Part shown: piece after piece, positions 25,601 through 36,999 of the stretch
How the letters are laid out: every line of letters starts with the position of its first letter
Numbering within the stretch: position 1 is the first letter of the stretch
Source: Tigriopus japonicus
Taxonomy: Eukaryota > Arthropoda > Copepoda > Harpacticoida > Harpacticidae
Length of the DNA stretch: 64,000 nucleotides
Assembly (NCBI GenBank): GCA_010645155.1
Contig: CM021315.1
Coordinates: 4,295,811 to 4,359,810, forward strand
Direction: 5' to 3'
Program-made: the position numbers and the translations under genes
The notes under the pieces: generated by a model
Told to the model about the DNA's origin: nothing
The model's database searches: none
What the model saw: only the letters and a program-made list of their open reading frames with translations

Positions 25601-26059
25601 ATGCAGACCATCGTGAGTTCAAGATTTTTGTTCCATTGGAACATTGGGAGAGGAAAGAATATCAAAATTCATTTTCATTTTTAGATTGTCTTTGCTACCA
25701 TTTTGGCTTGTGCCAACGCCGGCATAATTGCCCAATACCTCATTCCTGGTCCTCAAGGTCAGACTGTTGGGTCAGTTCGCTTTGCCAGATATGGGGCTGC
25801 CCGTTCCACCCGTTCTGTGAGCGATGAAGTCGCCTCTGAGGAGAGCAACATGGATGGTCTCATGGATCCCAAGGTTCAGCCCATTGCTTATTCCGTCATT
25901 CCTGCCCCTTATGGTGCCCCGCTTATCGCTCAACCCTGGATGACCACTTTGGGATATAGCTCTGCCCCCGTTTGGGCTGCCCGCCCTGCCGTGACCTTTG
26001 CTCAACAATCCCTGATGACTCCATGGGCTTATTCTACTGGACCTGTCGTCAGTGCCTAA
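25601..26059 (+). CDS. Small secreted Ala/Pro-rich protein, family copy B
   Basis: There are two exons, 25601-25612 and 25685-26059, with donor ATC|GTGAGT, acceptor TTTTTAG|ATT and a 72-nt phase-0 intron. The protein has 128 residues. It starts with the signal peptide MQTIIVFATILACANA, then a Gln/Gly-rich stretch, RSTRSVSDEVASEES, MDGLMDP and a Tyr/Pro/Ala-rich C-terminal half ending near LMTPWAYSTGP. The gene is intact. Its closest relative in the window is copy C, with a C-terminal half almost identical at DNA level, so the two are a recent duplicate or have undergone gene conversion. An extracellular or cuticle role is inferred as for copy A. Confidence 0.88.
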
Positions 26060-27436
26060 TTGCACTCCATACTCTGGCATAAAGAACAATTGGAAGAAAA
26101 AGTTTTTTGCAATCTTGAAACGAAACAAACTCAAAACCAAAATACAGGGCATTGAAACGCAAACAGTGTAACAAAATATAGTTATTGGTGGGACACTTTA
26201 TATCTCTTGCATCTGGTCAGGTAGATTAAGAAAAAGGTATTTAACACACACACACACACACCAATACGATTTTTCTTTTAGCTTTTGCCACAGACTTCTT
26301 TGGGTCCGCATGAAAATAAGTTCAAATCTTTTGTCAAAATGGACAAATTATCAGCCGTAGGGCCTCTTATTCTGGTAATAATTATTCCTCTTATTGTTCT
26401 TCTACTGCAAAAGTTTTTTTTTTGAGGAAGAGCGAGCTCAAACCCTTCTGATGACACACTCAATAGAAATCCATGATTTCGATGAGTGGTTAGAAAGGGA
26501 TCAAAATACGTGTAATTTGGCCAGAACTGAAGATAGGGCGATTCGCATGATTTCTAACGAGTGTGAGTTGAGTTTAGTTACTTAGTGCCTTTGATAAGTT
26601 CCTTTTGTTGGTCAATATTGAACGCTTTTGGTCTTCCATGCAACTCTCAATGATCCTAGCAATGTATTTTTGTCTTTTGGAGCTGTTGAGGTTAAAAAAA
26701 AATTTCAAAATTCATCAGACGCTGATTCTCGCTTGACTAGCAAAAATGTCTTTTTTCATTTCAACCTCATTTTCTGAGACTGGTGTCAATTTTGTAGACT
26801 GTTTTGTAAACCGAAATGCCGACCTATCTTGCCATGTACCGGGTGTTTCAAAAGAAACACCCGGTATACATTCACCGGTACACCGGTATACCCCAAACAC
26901 ATTCATTGAATATGATTTGTCAAACTCTTGGCTTGAAGAGTCAGAAAAATCAATATCACCCTAGTTTAATATTTCAGCGACGACGATTTTTTCCGAGATT
27001 AGAAATTAAAAAAAAAGAGCGTTCGTGACTCCAATTTTTTTCTCCCTACTGAAATTTTGGCTCCAATTGAAAATATGGCGACATAAAGGGTATAGAATTA
27101 TGCTTATCTTAAGAATTGTTATCTGGCACATCTTTTTGAGCTTCATACATTTTTTGTGTGACCAACGACTTCCGAGTTGGTTTCCTGTTCCGTTTCTTAT
27201 GAATCACCCGGTAGAACTCAGAGCAGGTGCAAACTTATGAAACTGTCTCGAAAAACACGGAATTCATAAGCAAAATATGTCTCATCCGGACTTTTTCTCA
27301 GATGATGATTCCCACCGGATCAAGCCAGTGGTCAGCTTCATTGGATTAATTATTTGAGCGTGCTGTTGATAGCGCAAAAATCCATTTGCGCCACTTTTTG
27401 TGATTTTGCTTGTATTAGAAATTGAACGGTCTTTTG
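26060..27436. other. Intergenic stretch with a (CA)n run and a short palindrome
   Basis: It holds a (CA)n microsatellite at 26244-26262. It also holds a perfect hairpin at about 26838-26865 (ACCGGGTGTTTC, a 4-bp loop, GAAACACCCGGT) followed by further CCGGTATACC words. The hairpin could be fused transposon ends, but I cannot define an element. Confidence 0.5.
26244..26262. repeat. (CA)n microsatellite
   Basis: About nine CA units. Confidence 0.9.
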
Positions 27437-27444
27437 GTTTAGAC

Positions 27445-27675
27445 CACGGGTCGGCAACGGCCTTTGGGTCAATCCCCGTCAAATTTGACTACATGTATTC
27501 TGGGGCCCACCAAACGCATGCTAGAAGGTTCATGGGCGCACAATTCAACAATCAAAGAACATTGGGCCCAAGAGTACGTACTACAAATGGCGCTCGGGAC
27601 CACTATTTTGGACTTTCCCCATAGCTCTTGGGCGCCCCCAAAACCACCCTTGGGCCAACTGGTTGCCGACCGCTG
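27445..27675 (-). mobile_element. Short non-autonomous hAT element, copy 3
   Basis: The ends are CACGGGTCGGCAACGG and, reverse-complemented, CAGCGGTCGGCAACCAG. They are flanked by a perfect 8-bp duplication GTTTAGAC (27437-27444 and 27676-27683) with the central TA. The interior matches copies 1, 2 and 4 (TGGGCCC blocks) and runs in the inverted orientation. Confidence 0.9.
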
Positions 27676-27683
27676 GTTTAGAC

Positions 27684-28243
27684 CCTATAACATTGATTTT
27701 GAAAATTGCGGTGTGCAGGACCAATAACTCTGAATAGATATTAATCATGCTGTAATCACGCAATGTTATTTTTTTTGAAATATCCCTATAGTAGATAATA
27801 AGCATGGATGAAAAGATTATGTTATTGGTGAGATAATTGAGATAGCTGGTAAAATACTCAAGTGAGGAGGGCAGAATTTTAAGTTGGAATGGGCTTTCTA
27901 GTATACCAAGGTATTTCGCTTTTAGGGATTGACCAAAATAAGGATTTAAGCCTAAATCAAACCTTACATTGTTTTGGCACAAAAAACTTCAAAGTCTACA
28001 CTTGCCCAGCCGACCCTGTAAAGTAGACCCTTCAATTTCCAATATGGGAAAGGCAAACGAATCGTAAATCTTGTTCTATGCCTTGTCAATGTCAACCTCA
28101 TTATCTTTTTCCTTATTGAGCATTGGGGAGACACCTTGCCCCAAAGTCTTGTGGTTGGTTGCGTAATATACTTAGTATACTCGTTCAACGCCCTAAGAGG
28201 TGTGGGGCTTTCGAGATTCTTGACCAGACCAGGACAAAATCCG
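27684..28243. other. Upstream region of copy C
   Basis: No gene. The last 100 bp carry GGTTGCGTAATATAC, matching GGTTACGTAATATCC upstream of copy B at a similar place, so this may be a conserved promoter-proximal element. Confidence 0.45.
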
Positions 28244-28250
28244 TATAAAT
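28244..28250 (+). promoter_or_regulatory. TATA box of secreted-protein copy C
   Basis: TATAAAT lies 65 bp upstream of the ATG at 28309. Sequence around it is nearly identical to copy B. Confidence 0.8.
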
Positions 28251-28308
28251 TGACTCTCTGTTCGAGAAGTTCCATCACTAATCAAAAGAAACACATTCAT
28301 CAATCATC

Positions 28309-28762
28309 ATGCACACCGCGTTAAGTTAAATAAATTTCTTTTATTGGAACTCCGTATCAAGATAAAGTAAGTTTTGATTTTGCTTTGTTTTAGATTGTCC
28401 TCGCCACCATTTTGGCTTGCGCCAATGCAGTTCTCATTGCCCAGTATACTATCCCTAATGCTCAAGGTCAAACTGTGGGGTCAGTTAGCCTGCGGTTGAA
28501 GGCTAGGTCTACCCGATCCGTCAGCGATGAAGTCGCCTCTGAGGAGAGCAGCATGGATGGTCTCATGGAGACCAAGGTTCAGCCCATTGCCTATTCCGTC
28601 ATTCCTGCCCCTTATGGTGCCCCGCTTATCGCTCAACCCTGGATTACCACTTTGGGATATAGCTCTGCCCCGGTTTGGGCTGCCCGCCCTGCCGTGACCT
28701 TTGCTCAACAATCCCTAATGACCCCATGGGCTTACACTACTGGACCCGCTGTCATTGCCTAA
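28309..28762 (+). CDS. Small secreted Ala/Pro-rich protein, copy C, with a damaged splice donor
   Basis: By alignment with copy B the exons should be 28309-28320 and 28394-28762, giving 126 residues. The second exon is fully open and keeps the family's signal-peptide core (VLATILACANA), RSTRSVSDEVASEES, MDGLMETKV and the C-terminal Pro/Tyr region. The acceptor TTTTAG|ATT is intact. At the donor, however, the sequence reads GCG|TTAAGT: the obligatory GT has become TT. No in-phase substitute GT is visible nearby. Either the copy is a very young pseudogene, it uses another leader exon, or the base is an assembly error. Translation through the intron stops two codons on (TTA AGT TAA). Confidence 0.6.
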
Positions 28763-30824
28763 CTGAAACTATGCAAATCCAAAACATTAAGACAAGTCAT
28801 TGATGCAATTCAGTACATGCAGTACAAAATATACACTCCAAAGTTGATAAGCAGACCAATTGTTTCATCTCATTTACTGTTTTATTCAATTCGAAACTCT
28901 CTTTCAAAGGAATGGTCTTTTTCAAGTAAACATCACAAACCAGTAACGAACTTTTAAATTGAAGTTACGCTAACGCTATTTACATTTTTAGGGGGTCATT
29001 ACTTTAAAAGTAGGCTTTTTAAAAAAGCTTGGCTTGTTTGAAGTCTACAGATGGTTAAGCTAACATTTAGTACACCTTTGATGGTCAGAAAAAGCTAGTG
29101 TGCACGCAGAATAATAAAAACAGAGCTTTTTGTAATTCGATGTACTGTTTCAAAAACGAGTCCAGGAATTGATGAAGAACTTCAAATCAATTTTAAAGGC
29201 CATATTGATCTAGTAATTCGAGACGAATACTTTAATCAACAATGTTAACCTTCTCAAGAACCACTGACCTTCTACACGTGCTTGCAACAAAAAAATCAAT
29301 TTACTCTCCTTTACACCCTCAGAAACGCATTTTTAGTGGGCGTTACTCGAAACCTTCAACTACCTCGGACATAATTTTTTGGGTAACGGTGGAACTGCCT
29401 AATCACCACGAGTCCAAAAATAGTACTTACTAAGCCAATAGATACCCGCATCCGGATAAATGTGGAACTCGGACTAGCGACAGTTGACTCTCAGCCATGC
29501 AAGAGGGAAGCATCATGAATCCTTGGTAAGCGGCAGCAATGTTTAAATTTACTTGAAAAATCCCATCTGTTATCCTTTGATCTGAGGTACTACCTGAGAT
29601 TCTACCTAATGTGTGAATGTAGGTAAGAATTGGTAAGGTTTGTTGGTTTACCGGTCGACTTGATCTAACTCCTTGAGCAAAAATACATGGTGCAGAAGCA
29701 AAAAACGTAAAAATCCTGGACCTCACCCTAGTCTTTGGTCATTGATACACCTCACTCCAGATACTAATTGGAGTGCATTCCCCCTAGTCATTTCAATATA
29801 AAATGTCTGTGATATTCAATACTAGTCAGCAGTTAATAAATGCATTCTGGGGGGGGGGGGGCTTCAACCCTACAAACTACTTTACTTGATATGTGGGATC
29901 AAACCAGGGCATTTCTGTCTTTTTCATGACCTCCAAGTGCTCACTTGCATCTAGCGAGAGGCCCTTGGCAAACGAGAATGGTGGCATTCTCTTGGTGCTT
30001 GTCAGGAAGTTGTCCATGACAATCTTGTTGCTGCCCCAACTTCAAGGCTTAGTCTCCAAGATATCCCCAGCCTCCAGCTTCTATTTACCGTTAATAGACC
30101 GTTGATGCTAAAGATAGTCATAATTAAAGCTAAGAGATAAAGGTTGATCAAAAAATCTAGAGGATTGCAAGCGGCTTGTTATCTCTCTTCACGCGTCAGC
30201 GATAAGCTGACTCTTCACCTTGAAACGTGTGGAAACTTTGGTCCACTTTAACAAAAAAAACTTTTTTCCAAGCCCTAATCAAATTTTCAAGGAATTCACC
30301 GAAGTGCATGGAGCAAATATGACACTCTCCACCTTTTGCTCTGATTTTGAAAATAAAAAAAAGCTCACACTTTGACCGTAGCTTATTTGAAAGCCAACAC
30401 TTACCTCGTTCTGACGGAAGTAAAAAAACTTGATATTCTTTAAAATACATAATTGTTTTTCAAAGTCAATACCGCTTTTTGCTTCTGCACCGTGTAAATC
30501 CTTTTTTGTTTAGAAAACGCCTGGTTCACTTTCTTTGAAAAGACCAAAGGTCGATGGTTCACAAGCTTCAGTAGCAAACTAAACTTTGAAGGAAAAGTGG
30601 CAGATCAGCACAAGTTATCTATAAACGATTTAACGTATTTTATTGTGTCTGTGCTTCGTTAGATCTGATAATCAACTAATTTTCTTGGAAGCTATATATA
30701 GAGAAACCCCATCTTTTATTGAAGAGTTCAATAGACTTGGTCAATCGTTTGAGGTAACACAATCAACACTGCAACCGACTAGCCAGCATACCACGAATAC
30801 AAGTCGTCCATAAGGGCAAGGAAA
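28763..30824. other. Intergenic stretch
   Basis: No supported gene. It includes a 13-base G run at 29849-29861 and otherwise AT-rich DNA. Open frames at 29430-29726 and 29893-30105 show no family motif. Confidence 0.45.
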
Positions 30825-31172
30825 GTGGCTTTGATATGGAAATCTTGCCCATCAGAGGCCTCAAAATGTCCCATGAGGGACGCCGTTGGCGATGTGGTGA
30901 TAAACGACACCTTATTCAGTCAGTTTGCAAGAGCTTCTAGAAATGTTTCAGCTCAAAGGCACTACGCAATGAGATGCCTCTCTATATGCCGTTGTGACAT
31001 TGACACTCTCCTTGACAAAAAGGCATCAAATGGGGACAATTTTACCCTTGCAATGGAATATAATGCATTTAAGCATAGTCTAAACAGTGGTGGTCCCGGA
31101 TTTCATTCAGTTTTCAGAGAAAATACTGGAAACTACTGGAGGAGTTTAAATCACCTTTATATAACCTTATAA
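30825..31172 (+). other. Unrecognised open frame, possible coding remnant
   Basis: Codon usage up to about 31110 looks more protein-like than its surroundings, with balanced composition and a Cys/Arg segment RCLSICRCDIDTLLDKK. The frame has no good ATG at its beginning and runs straight into the transposon-derived repeat that starts near 31120. I recognise no domain. It may be an eroded retroelement or host exon, or chance. Confidence 0.2.
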
Positions 31173-31926
31173 GCTTCCTTTTACTACAAAAAAATCTGAC
31201 AATGACTAACAATTGAGCTTTTCAAAATAGCCATTAAAACACAAATTGACATTACAAGTACATGCATTTATATCTCCATTTGGAATATCTCAACTGCAAA
31301 TCCTTTATTCTCAGTTTGACCTTAACTTACCTCAAATTTGAGAGACATTCTTGAGATGACAAAACACTTCCTTGGGTTGTTTATTTTCCATTAGTTTTTA
31401 CTTTGGCAGACATAGAAATTTGTTTCACTCTCAAACATTGCAGATTTGTTGGTAAAACTAATATGTGCTTATATCATTTTTTTATAATTGTTGATAAGTG
31501 ATTTTTGAGTCTTTATAATAGTTCTTGTTAAGTGGCATTTTAGACAATTTTTAGTGATTCTAGGGTTCAAAATGCAATTTTTCATTCTTCTGACTCGAAC
31601 TTGAAAAATGCAAGGCGCAAAAGCACAAAAAAGTGCGCAAACGGGACCCCAAAAAGCGCAAGATTTGCGCAAAAGTGCAAGATATAGATAGAAGCACTGC
31701 ATCGATCCTTCTAGAAATGCATCGGGTTTTTTTTTGTGCTGTGACCAATTTAAGCAAGATAAGTTGGCCAAAAACTTTGAGAATGTTTCTTATATCGAGA
31801 TTAAGGAAAAATGGAAAATTTCTTATATCGAGGATTCTTATGTGGTAAAATTTTGGTTGGCGCGGAAAAGTTTCTTTTATCGCGAAAATTGCATAAAAAT
31901 TGATTCCTTATATCGAGATTCGACTG
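31120..31926. mobile_element. Truncated pogo/Tigger-like element
   Basis: The right terminus, reverse-complemented, reads CAGTCGAATCTCGATATAAG with TA after it (31927-31928). The interior from about 31120 is clearly similar to 35205-36194 (GGAAACTACTGGAGGAGTTTA, TTCAAAATGCAATTTTTCATTC and other blocks). The left terminus is missing. There is no transposase. The end sequence is of the type seen in pogo/Tigger relatives. Confidence 0.7.
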
Positions 31927-31947
31927 TACATCGAAGAATGATGATTA

Positions 31948-33586
31948 GGGACGGGCAAAAAGTGTAGTAAGATTTTGGGTACCATAAACACATTTATTTG
32001 CCTTTTTGCACTTTTCAGCTTTATTTGCACGATTTTTTTACGAATTCGGCCTAAAATGAACAAATTGTTGAGAGCTAGCAATTATTTTATTGAAAATTTT
32101 CATTTTTGAAAGATTTTTTTCAAATTTGAAAACTACATCTGATTTTACGGCTCCCAGCGAAGGCTAACATACTATTTATTACTACTACTTAAATATCCAA
32201 ATTTTGCTCTTCAAGATTGAAAAATAACAAGCACATGACAAGAAAGGATCTGAACACGGTGTTCCGAATGGCGTTTTAGGTTTGAATCAAAATACCCAAA
32301 GACACCATGGCACTTTTTGGACCCACAATTCAATGGGAAACAACTTTACTTTTATTGTATTATACAAGATTAGGTCCAGGGAAAAAGTTATATACCTAAA
32401 AACCTATTAAATATAACATTTTTCAACAAACTATTTAATCCATATTTAGAGACCATTTAGTTACCCAATGAATTCAAATTGAATAAAAATTCATTCACCA
32501 GTAACTGAGTTATTTGACTTTGAATGGTCCATTTTTGACCCCAAAAAGCCGAAAAACGCTACAGTTATATGAAAAAACAAATTCCCAAAGATTTCACATA
32601 GCTTTTCAATATTGCAAAAATAAATGTTTTTTTCTTGACTTTTGGAACTTAAAATCAATTTGACTTAAAGTCAAAATAGCTCAAAATAAGAAAAAATATC
32701 ACTTAAAAGGTATTTAAAATACATTTTCCAATAAAAAAACTTTTGCAGTATCAAAGACACCCAAAGTTGGGTAATAATTTAAAGTTTTGAAGAAATCGGT
32801 TGATGTTTCAAGTTTCGATTTTAGTCCATTTTGAACATGGTCCTTCTAGAAATCGTAATTTTGGATATGACTCTGTTAGACATTTTTATTTGTAATTTTG
32901 GCACAACACACATCATAGCGTACCCTAAATTGTTTTGAAAACAACTTTCCAAAAATCTTATTTAAGTGCATTTTAAGTGATATTTTTTCATATTTTGAGC
33001 TATTTTGACATAAGTTCCAAAACAGAAAAAAATCATTTATTTTTGCAATATTGAAAAACTAAGTGAAATCTTTGGGAATTTGTTTTTCATATAACTGTAG
33101 CGTTTTCCGGCTTTTTGGGGTCAAAAATGGACCATTCAAAGTCAAATAACTCAGCTGTTGCTGAATGAATTTTTATTTAATTTGAATTCATTAGGTAACT
33201 AAGTGGTCTCTTAATATACATTAAATAGTTTGTTAAAAAATGTTATATTTAATAGGTTTTTAGGTATATAACTTTTTCCCTGGACCTAATCTTGTATAAT
33301 ACAATAAAAGTAAAGTTGTTTCCCATTGAATTGTGGGTCCAAAAAGTGCCATGGTGTTTTTGGGTATTTTGATTCAAACCTAAAAAGCCATTCGGAACAC
33401 CGTGTGAAGCTTTTTGTTTCAGAAATTTCAGTTAATTTGCGCTGTTTTTATATTTCATTTGCACTTTTTTGGTTTTTGTTTGCGCTTTTGACTTTTTTCT
33501 GCATTTTATTTTACGATTTTGGGCTGATTTTTGTGCAACTTTTGGTAACCAAAAGCTTGTTTTGATCTGCACTTTTTGCCCGTCCC
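31948..33586. mobile_element. GGGACGGGC-ended TA element carrying a palindrome
   Basis: The termini GGGACGGGCAAAAAGTG are present at both ends in inverted orientation, flanked by TA (31946-31947 and 33587-33588). About 300 bp on the left and 180 bp on the right are homologous to the 18199-19373 element. A separate 1.15-kb palindromic insertion (32255-33404) occupies the middle. Without it the element would be about 490 bp and clearly non-autonomous. Confidence 0.82.
32255..33404. mobile_element. 1.15-kb palindromic (foldback) insertion
   Basis: The left arm from CACGGTGTTCCGAATGGC (32255 to about 32720) and the right arm (about 32930-33404) are reverse complements over about 470 bp with only scattered mismatches. 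A loop of roughly 210 bp lies between. TGAA occurs immediately outside both ends (32251-32254, 33405-33408) and may be a 4-bp target duplication. No protein is encoded. A transcript would fold into a long double-stranded hairpin. The arms are too similar to be old, which suggests recent origin or arm-to-arm correction. Confidence 0.85.
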
Positions 33587-33680
33587 TAATAATGATACTT
33601 GTCAAATAAGGACGTCCTTCAAAACTCACCGACAAGTAAGCTGAGTTCGAACCAACAAATGAAAATTGACTTGTAAATTA

Positions 33681-33906
33681 AGGAAGCCAGAGTGGCCACG
33701 CGTACTAGCGCGTTATTAAAAGTGCCGAGTGTAAGTTCTTCCCCAGACGGCGTAGGTTCGATTCCTGTTGGGGGTCGGATTGAAGCTGTCGGGAGATATG
33801 GATGTTAAGGAAGCCAGAATGGCCGCGCGTGCTAACGTGTTTTTAAGGGTCGAGAGTGAGAGCTTCCCCAGACGGCGCGAGTTCGAGTCCTGCTGGGGAT
33901 AGAACA
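33681..33906 (+). repeat. Tandem pair of tRNA(Leu/Ser)-like SINE units
   Basis: Two units lie about 127 bp apart in the same orientation, starting near 33681 and 33808. Each begins with GGAAGCCAGARTGGCC (A-box region like the TGGCCGAGTGG of leucine or serine tRNAs), has CTTCCCCAGACGGCG in the variable-arm region, and a B box: GGTTCGATTCC (33755-33765) and AGTTCGAGTCC (33880-33890). The second unit continues TGCTGGGGAT. Their mutual divergence and altered A boxes point to SINE monomers rather than working tRNA genes. Confidence 0.62.
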
Positions 33907-34332
33907 TACGCTATCGGGAGAAATCCTTCTGTTTGCAAGGAATTGCATTCTTTGTAGCGGTATTAGAAAATCCGCAACTAACAAAAAAAATAAAATAATT
34001 GCAGGAACCGTGCTCGTTACTTTGGTCTTCGAACTTTTAAACTTGGATGCCTTTGTATTAGTCTCTAGTCTTACTAACTGGATCAGTCCTGCATTCGTCG
34101 TGTCTAAGAGAGTTGGGAAGAAATGAACACGCCAAACCAAAACCACAGTTACGGTACAACAGCCCACTGGAAAAGTCGACCTACACGGTGGTTAGAATTT
34201 CTGATTAAGTGTTTGCTCAAATGCCAAGACTTCTAACTATGATTTTTGATGTCACTGTGTCATAATGAAGATATCTTGTGAATATGTATATAGCGGAAAA
34301 GGTATTTCATTTGTCTTGGGAACTGCTTTTAC

Positions 34333-36999
34333 CAGTGATGGTATATGAATAAAAGCCATTTTCTGCCACCTGGCAGAAATTGGTGGCAGAAAATGGCTTT
34401 TATTCATGCGAAAAAAGTGGCAGAAGGTGGCAGAAAATGGCAGAAATTAATTTTTCTAGAAACTCATGTAAATCAATATATTGAATAATTGAAGGGATAA
34501 AATTTGGCACTTTTGGTCTGAGTATGGCCTTACCATCCCTTCAAAAGCTCATTGCATAGAAGAAGTTTGTGAAATCAATGTCCTCGATTCGTTTTTGAGT
34601 TTCCCTCGAAGTCAAGTCAGAAGAAAAAAATCGAAAAATCAAATCGTGCAGAAAAGTGCAAATCGAGCACTTTTATTTCGTCTTAAATATACACCGACAG
34701 TTAAAACTTGAATGCAATTAAATTCTGTAATGCTCGATCACTATTTGAACACAATAGCTGAGAATTGTTGGTTTTTAAAATGTTTAAATATCGTAAATGC
34801 AAAACGTTTTAAAATTTGAACACAATAGCTGAGAATTGTTGGTTTTTTAAATGTTTAAATATCGTAACTGCAAAACGTTTTAAAATTTGAATACTAAGGC
34901 CAAAGATATATTTTTCAAATGCAATTACAACACAGTCTTACAAGGATCATTTGAAGAAAAATACTTGTTATTTTTAAGTCAATACAATTGTAATATGTTT
35001 GATGTATAAATTACAACTTAACATTCTGTTCTAACAAAGTCTGATTTGCAGATGCTTGCTTGCTAAAAATCGAATTAGTTTCAAACGCATTACAGCGGAA
35101 TCTCATTTTAAGCAACTTTTCTGTCAGCTTCAAAATATTGCTTGTATCGAGATTTTGTTAATATTGAGACACAAGAAAATTGGCTCAAAAAACATTAAAA
35201 AATACAGGAAACTATTGGAGGAGTTTACCTCACCTTTATATAACCTTATAAGCTTACTTTTATTTCAAAAAATCTGATAATGACATAAAAACTTAGCTTT
35301 TAAAAAATAGTCATTAAAACACACAAGTAAAAAATATTACAAGTGCATGCATTTATATCTTCATTACCAAGCTTAAGAACTTGCTTCAATCTCAGTTTCA
35401 CAGAAAAAATGCCAGAAAAAAGTACAATTTTGCTTTCATGATTGTTACATTATTAAACCCTTACGGGGACAAACAACTTTTTAAAAAATTTGAGGCTTCC
35501 AGGCATTCATACTGATGAAGTATTTTGCTATTTTTTTTTGGAATACCTCAACTGCAAATCTTCTATTCTCAGTTTGACCTTAAATTACCTCAAATTTGAG
35601 AGACTTTCTTGGGATGACAAGACACTTCCTTGGCTTGTTTATTTTCCATTAGGCTTTGCTTTGGCAGACACAGAAATTTGTTTCACTCTCAAACATGGCA
35701 CATTTGTTGGTGAAACTAATATGTGCTTACATTATTTTTATAATTTTCGATAAATATTTTTTAAACTTTAAATAATCTTTAAAATAGCTCTTGTTGAGTG
35801 GCATTTTGTACAAGTTTTAGTGATTGTGGGTTCAAAATGTAACTTTTCATTCGTCTGACTCAAACGTGAAATGCAAGGTACAAGAGCCCCAAAAAGTGAG
35901 CAAACAGGACCCCAAAAAGTGCAAGATTTGCGCAAAAGTACAAGATATGGAAGCGCTGCATCGATCTTTTTAGAACTGCTGCGGTTTTTTTTTGTTTTTC
36001 TTTGTGCTGTGACCAATTTAAGGAAGAGAAGTTGGCCAAAAACTTCACGAATGTTTCTTATATCGAGATTGAGGAAAAATGTTAAATTTCTTATATCGAG
36101 AATACTTACGTCGTAAAAATTTGCTCAGCTCGGAAAAGTTGCTTATACCGCGAAAATTGCTTAAACCGAGATTGCTTGTATCGAGATTCGATTGTACTTT
36201 AAAACCAAATCAACAAAATTTGAACTCTAGTCCCAAACAAGTCATTTTCGTTTTCTTTGAAAAAAATCGAAATTGGGGCTTTACAAAAAGTTGCAACAAA
36301 TACTTCCTGGGACACATTTCATGTATTAATTCGTTTAATTGATTACGCTATTAATTAATAAACCATACGATAACATCAAGTATTCTAGAAAATAGGGATA
36401 ATCTTATTCTTATATCCCATTTCAACACTATCTAATAATTAAGTGACTTTGACCTGCAAAATGAATATTTTTTCCAATATGATAATTATATTATCAATAT
36501 GAAATATGATAAAAGTATATCATAGGAGTTTTTGAATATTTCACATAAACTTTTGTCATATTATCAATTAAAGCTCTCATCTCAGCCTGAATTATTATCA
36601 CTATATGGCACATGAAAAGAATGACAGATTTTAAACCAGGGAATATCTTATGTAAAGACGTGTTTTCAAATACAATGTGTATTTCTAGTTATTTTAGCAT
36701 CAGCAATGATGTTTACATTTAATTTTGAGTTAGTAGTTGTTGCTCTCAAGTATTTGTGTAAACTTGAATCATAGTTGACTCTTTTAATCTTATTCTACAA
36801 AAGCAGATTTGTAGTTGAACATCAGTCTATGCGTACTTTTGTCTATTAGCGGCCATTTTCTACCATTTTCTGCCATTTTCTGCCATTTTCTGCCACTTTC
36901 TGCCACTTTCTGCCACTTTCTGCCATTTTTTGCCATTTTCTGCCCCCAAGTGGCAGAAAATGGCAGAAATTCAGTAAAAGCCAAAATTTGCCATCACTG
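34333..36999. mobile_element. 2.7-kb hAT-type element inside the outer MITE
   Basis: The ends are CAGTGATGGTA and, reverse-complemented, CAGTGATGGCA, with a perfect 8-bp duplication GCTTTTAC (34325-34332 and 37000-37007). Both subterminal regions are packed with TGGCAGAAAATGG and its reverse complement, at 34355-34445 and 36850-36970 (about 11-bp period). There is no transposase. It contains the pogo-like element 35093-36194 as a further insertion. Confidence 0.88.
35093..36194. mobile_element. pogo/Tigger-like non-autonomous element (innermost of the nest)
   Basis: The left end CAGCGGAATCTCATTTTAAG and the right end, reverse-complemented, CAATCGAATCTCGATACAAG are flanked by TA (35091-35092, 36195-36196). 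The terminal region repeats the word TATAAGCAA / AAACCGAGATTGC several times on the right side. The interior from about 35205 is homologous to 31120-31926. No transposase is recognised. Confidence 0.75.

Noticed and set aside
32255..33404. Reading the palindrome as a Transib element because of its CACGGTG end
   Set aside because: No transposase and no 5-bp target duplication; only TGAA repeats at the borders, so the superfamily is left open.
36850..36950. Short regular repeats that might suggest a CRISPR array
   Set aside because: The 11-bp TTCTGCCA words have no spacers and are subterminal repeats of a hAT element.
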